Assembly: GCF_022346615.1 (NCBI RefSeq)
Contig: NZ_JAKRNS010000005.1
Span: 124,001 to 188,000, forward strand
Reading direction: 5' to 3'
DNA length: 64,000 bases
Origin: Staphylococcus sp. ACRSN
GTDB taxonomy: Bacteria > Bacillota > Bacilli > Staphylococcales > Staphylococcaceae
The notes beneath the pieces are model-generated. The model was not told the DNA's origin, searched no databases, and was given only the letters and a program-made list of their open reading frames with translations. Both the position numbers and the translations under genes were made by a program. Of this stretch, positions 60,751-64,000 are shown one piece after another (positions within the stretch are counted from its first letter, which is position 1; the number at the start of each line of letters is the position of its first letter).

Positions 60751-62085
60751 GTGAATTTCACACAACGTTTTATCCAATCTATTACAGCATCTGCCATAAC
60801 CATTGGTAATGAAGAAAAGTTATCTGCACAAAAAGGCTTGATTGATGGTATAGCTACAGCATTTGCTGCTCAAAACAATGAAGTAATTAATCAACTTATT
60901 CAAAGTTTACTATCAGAACAAGGTGTTGGACAAAGCCCAATTATTGGATATGAACAAAAGCTTTCTGCAAGAGATGCTGCATTAGTTAATGGTTATATAC
61001 TCCATTATTTAGATTACGATGATGTTCACTCAGATGTGAGAGGTCATGCTTCATCCGTAATTATTCCTAGCTTACTTGCAACTGCGAATGGTAATCAACG
61101 GAGTTACGATCATTTCTTAGAAAGCTATATTATCGGTATCGAAGTAGCTGCACGAATCGGTCGTACAATTGGATCTCAACACTACGAAAAAGGCTGGCAT
61201 ACTTCATCCACTATTGGAATTATTGGAGCAGCTGCCGCTAATGCCTATTACTTAGGATTAGATCAAAATAATTTTGCAAATGCTATAGGCATAGCAATTA
61301 CTGAAATGAGTGGTTTGCGTGCTCAATTTGGTACAGATGTCAAACCACTACATATTGGACTAGCTGCCCAAAAAGCATATATGGCAGTGAAATATAGTGA
61401 ATTTAATGTGGTTGATGGTAATAAAGACATGTTACCGGCACTATTTGCTACTTATAGTGAGCAGCAAGACCCACCAGACAGTTTAATCAAGGAGGATAAT
61501 GAGTCATGGGCTATCGTGAATCCAGGACTATGGTTTAAATTACACCCATGCTGTTCAGCAAATTATCATGCGATTGATGCTGTTAAAAATATTCAAAAAA
61601 AATACGCACTTCCAATTGAAACTATAGACACAATTAATGTCATCTTTCCGCTACAGGGAGATGCAGCTTTAAAATTTACAAAACCAACCAATGGCATTGA
61701 AGGCCGATTCAGTGTGGAATATGTTATTGCCAAATTACTATACAATCATCAACTTACTTTAGAAGATTTTTTTGAAAAAGAAATTAGTACTGAAATACAA
61801 AGTTTAATGTCTAAAGTACGGCGTACATATGATGAAACGATTAAAGCACAATCTAATGCATTACCAAAAGGAAGATTTACGATTGTCGAAATCAGAGACA
61901 ATTTAGGTGAAATATATCGAGAACGTATCGATACACCAAAAGGGAGTCCCAATCATCCATTAACAATGGATGAAATAATAGAAAAACTCACATTATACGC
62001 ACCAAAACATGCAAGTAATATACAACAGCTATTTAATCTAAACAATACAGGAGAATTAATCACATATATTGTGACAGGAGGATAA
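60751..62085 (+). CDS. yxeQ: YxeQ-like MmgE/PrpD family protein
   Basis: A 444-residue protein of the MmgE/PrpD family (2-methylcitrate dehydratase fold). Family signatures: HYLDYDDVHSDVRGHASSVI, RTIGSQHYEKGWHTSSTIGI, and FKLHPCCSANYHAIDA. B. subtilis YxeQ (445) belongs to the S-(2-succino)cysteine operon, where its exact step is not firmly settled. The start is GTG 60751 behind GAGGTGATG. The substrate-binding lipoprotein follows 5 bases on. Confidence 0.87.
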   Translation: MNFTQRFIQSITASAITIGNEEKLSAQKGLIDGIATAFAAQNNEVINQLIQSLLSEQGVGQSPIIGYEQKLSARDAALVNGYILHYLDYDDVHSDVRGHASSVIIPSLLATANGNQRSYDHFLESYIIGIEVAARIGRTIGSQHYEKGWHTSSTIGIIGAAAANAYYLGLDQNNFANAIGIAITEMSGLRAQFGTDVKPLHIGLAAQKAYMAVKYSEFNVVDGNKDMLPALFATYSEQQDPPDSLIKEDNESWAIVNPGLWFKLHPCCSANYHAIDAVKNIQKKYALPIETIDTINVIFPLQGDAALKFTKPTNGIEGRFSVEYVIAKLLYNHQLTLEDFFEKEISTEIQSLMSKVRRTYDETIKAQSNALPKGRFTIVEIRDNLGEIYRERIDTPKGSPNHPLTMDEIIEKLTLYAPKHASNIQQLFNLNNTGELITYIVTGG

Positions 62086-62090
62086 TTTAT

Positions 62091-62852
62091 ATGAAAAAAC
62101 TATTAGCACTTACACTAGTGGGGCTATTTATATTAGCGGGTTGTTCATCAGGTAATGACAAAGGGACAATTGTAGTTGGAACAACGGGACAAAGTTATCC
62201 TAACTCATATGAAAAAGATGGGAAATTAGTAGGATATGATATAGAAGTATTTGAAAAAGCGGCTAAAGAAGCAGGTTATAAAGTAAAATGGGTTAAAGCA
62301 GATTTCTCAGGTATTATGGGACAATTAGATTCAGGACGTGTTGATTCAGTAGCCAATGCAGTTGCTGTTACGGATGAACGTAAAGACAAATATCAATTTT
62401 CAAATCCTTATTCATATATAGGTAGCCAAATCGTAACTTCAAATAAAAATAAAACAATTAATGACTTTTCAGATTTAAAAGGGAAAAAAGTAGCAGGCGT
62501 GATGGGCTCAAATCACACTGAGGCATTAGAATCATTCAATAAGAAAAATAATTACGATATGAAAACAAAAACCTATGAAAATAGAGAAAGTGCAATGCTA
62601 GATTTAGATAACCGACGTATTGATGGATACATTAACTCTAGTTCAGTACTTTCAGCTGAAAAAAACAAAAAGGATAAGAAAATCAAATTCGTAGGCAAAC
62701 CAATAAATGTTGAAGCTACAAGTTTCCCATTTAAAAAAGATAATACGGATAAGAAAAAAGATATCGATAAAGGTATAAAAACTTTAAAAGATAACGGAGA
62801 ACTAAAAAAACTTTCTGAAAAATATTTTGGAGAAGATACAACTAAAAAATAG
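62091..62852 (+). CDS. yxeM: YxeM-like substrate-binding lipoprotein
   Basis: A 253-residue amino acid-type periplasmic-binding protein. The lipoprotein signal is KKLLALTLVGLFILAGCSSG with Cys near residue 19; then VVGTTGQSYPNSYEKDGKL, GYDIEVFEKAAKEAGYKVKW and VAVTDERKDKYQFSNPY follow, typical of the cystine/polar amino acid group. It is the last gene of the operon, whereas in B. subtilis it is third. It likely binds S-(2-succino)cysteine or a related thioether. Confidence 0.88.
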   Translation: MKKLLALTLVGLFILAGCSSGNDKGTIVVGTTGQSYPNSYEKDGKLVGYDIEVFEKAAKEAGYKVKWVKADFSGIMGQLDSGRVDSVANAVAVTDERKDKYQFSNPYSYIGSQIVTSNKNKTINDFSDLKGKKVAGVMGSNHTEALESFNKKNNYDMKTKTYENRESAMLDLDNRRIDGYINSSSVLSAEKNKKDKKIKFVGKPINVEATSFPFKKDNTDKKKDIDKGIKTLKDNGELKKLSEKYFGEDTTKK

Positions 62853-62860
62853 TAATCTAA

Positions 62861-62897
62861 AAAGACACACTTTTTTAAAAAAGTGTGTCTTTTTTTG
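62861..62897 (+). terminator. Terminator of the yxe-like operon
   Basis: AAAGACACACTTTTTT (62861-62876) and AAAAAAGTGTGTCTTT (62877-62892) form a long stem, followed by T. The 240 bases after it hold only the leader of the adhesin gene. Confidence 0.88.
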
Positions 62898-63136
62898 TGT
62901 TTAGAATTACATTATTATAACATTTATTACACTTTAGTATGTTTAAAATAATATTAACTAAAATAAATAGAAATTTGCACAACTTTACCTAATTTAATAG
63001 TTGAAAAAAATAATCCAATAGTGCATAATCTTTTTATGGTATATACATCTTGAGGGCTGTCATAGTAGTTTTTATTGAATGTTTTAAGTGTTTGAAAATT
63101 TGTAGAATTGGGATAAAAAATGAAAAGAGGAAGATC

Positions 63137-64000
63137 ATGTCGAAGAGAGAAAGAGAGTTTAAACGGAGTTTTAATGAAGAAAAAGCGCGTGTAAAACTTT
63201 ACAAATCAGGTAAAAATTGGGTTAAAGCCGGCATAAAAGAAATTAAATTGCTAGGTATACTGGGATTACCTATTTTTAGTAAAAGTACAGAAAAAACACA
63301 AGAAGAAACTAAGCGCACATTTGGGGATTCAGTTAAGCGAAATACTTTAAAAACCACGGGGATATTAGGTGGTGCATTTGCAGCTAATATGTTACATAAT
63401 CAACACGCATTAGCTGCTTCAGAATTACCAGTCACTTCAGAACTATCATCACAAAGTGAAACAGTAGGTAATCAAACATCGACAGCTATTAGTAAATCTG
63501 AAGGTAGTGAAAGTGAAACGTCAACATCAGAAAAAGCAGACAGCGAAAGTGAAGCCTCAACATCAGAAAAAGCAGACAGCGAAAGTGGAGCCTCAACATC
63601 AGAAAAAGCAGACAGCGAAAGTGAAGCCCCTCAACATCAGAAAAAGCGGACAGCGAAAGTGAAACATCAACATCAGAGAAATCAGATAGCAAGAGCGAGA
63701 CATCAACATCTGAGAAGTCAGATAGTAAGAGCGAAGCCTCAACATCAGAAAAATCAGATAGCAAGAGTGAAACATCAACATCAGAGAAATCAGATAGCAA
63801 GAGCGAGACATCAACATCTGAGAAGTCAGATAGCAAGAGCGAAGCCTCAACATCAGAGGAGTCAGATAGCAAGAGTGAAGCCTCAACATCAGAGAAATCA
63901 GATAGCAAGAGCGAAGCCTCAACATCAGAGAAATCAGATAGTAAGAGTGAAGCCTCAGCATCAGAAAAATCAGATAGCAAGAGTGAGACATCAACATCAG
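63137..64000 (+). pseudogene. sraP: Serine-rich repeat adhesin (SraP/SasA type), partial and frameshifted
   Basis: ATG 63137 opens SKREREFKRSFNEEKARVKL, followed by the accessory-Sec signal motif YKSGKNW (KxYKxGKxW type), a hydrophobic core (TTGILGGAFAANML) and a cut region at ALAASE. Then repeats of STSEKADSESE and STSEKSDSKSE type start, as in glycosylated serine-rich adhesins exported by SecA2/SecY2. At 63626-63631 one unit reads GCCCCTCA where the others read GCCTCA, a 2-base insertion. Upstream the repeat is in frame with the start; downstream it is in another frame. If real, the product switches to basic QHQ-rich repeats. The gene runs past the window. It may be a phase switch, a broken gene or a sequencing error. 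Confidence 0.85.

Noticed and set aside
63489..63997. Two long minus-strand frames rich in LLSDFSDVEAS or SCYLISLMLR repeats
   Set aside because: They are shadows of the serine-rich repeat tract of the plus-strand adhesin gene; no ribosome site or domain.
63520..64000. Tandem repeats that could look like a CRISPR array
   Set aside because: The units are back to back coding repeats (STSEKSDSKSE) with no spacers.
1..64000. Identification as S. aureus
   Set aside because: Thiazole operon, EutH/EutVW genes, padC and inverted gisA do not fit the S. aureus layout I know; only the genus is claimed.

Overview
The window is a Staphylococcus chromosome segment. It is AT-rich, has strong AGGAGG-type ribosome sites with ATG/GTG/TTG starts, and carries the glutathione importer cluster gisABCD-ggt, nrdDG, metNIQ, trhO and, at the right edge, a serine-rich repeat adhesin of the SraP/SasA type. 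Gene content suggests a coagulase-negative species or a relative of S. aureus rather than S. aureus itself: thiazole synthesis genes, an ethanolamine-type sensor/transporter, phenolic acid decarboxylase, and an inverted gisA. The species is not fixed by the sequence. There is no phage, IS element, tRNA, rRNA or CRISPR array.

Layout. 1-10 kb: LysR regulators, a small oxidoreductase cluster (carboxymuconolactone decarboxylase-like, cupin, SDR, MerR, aldo-keto reductase), a hydrolase, a MaoC-like protein, a flavin amine oxidase, a YitT protein and TrhO. 10-19 kb: the most interesting region. An EutW-like kinase and EutV-like ANTAR regulator, then EutH behind an attenuator, followed by a convergent operon of aldehyde dehydrogenase, glutamine synthetase-like ligase and short-chain dehydrogenase, and a divergent M20 peptidase. 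No ethanolamine ammonia lyase or microcompartment gene is present. I propose a cobalamin-free route for ethanolamine (or a similar amino alcohol) through gamma-glutamylation. Two leaders, before eutH and before the dehydrogenase operon, share nearly the same hairpin/terminator element, which ties them to the same ANTAR regulator.

19-26 kb: MsrA, a YhgE/Pip-MarR pair with repeated operators, small membrane proteins, an AEC transporter, an ABM-domain protein and a xylulokinase-like kinase. 26-31 kb: TPP riboswitch and tenI-thiO-thiS-thiG-thiF. 31-33 kb: nrdDG with a pair of NrdR boxes. 33-40 kb: a flavin monooxygenase/ring-cleavage dioxygenase pair and a tetronate-type sugar acid cluster (GntR, dehydrogenase, OtnK-like kinase, GntP) with a cre site. 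40-46 kb: NtaA-type monooxygenase, padR/padC with a perfect palindromic operator, and metNIQ. 46-55 kb: gisA divergent from gisBCD-ggt; gisB seems to lack a canonical start codon and GisD looks circularly permuted. Two tiny peptide genes (13 and 18 codons) lie in the gaps flanking this cluster. 55-63 kb: LysR/LysE and a yxeKLNOQM-like operon for S-(2-succino)cysteine use. 63-64 kb: sraP-like adhesin with a 2-base insertion that shifts its frame.
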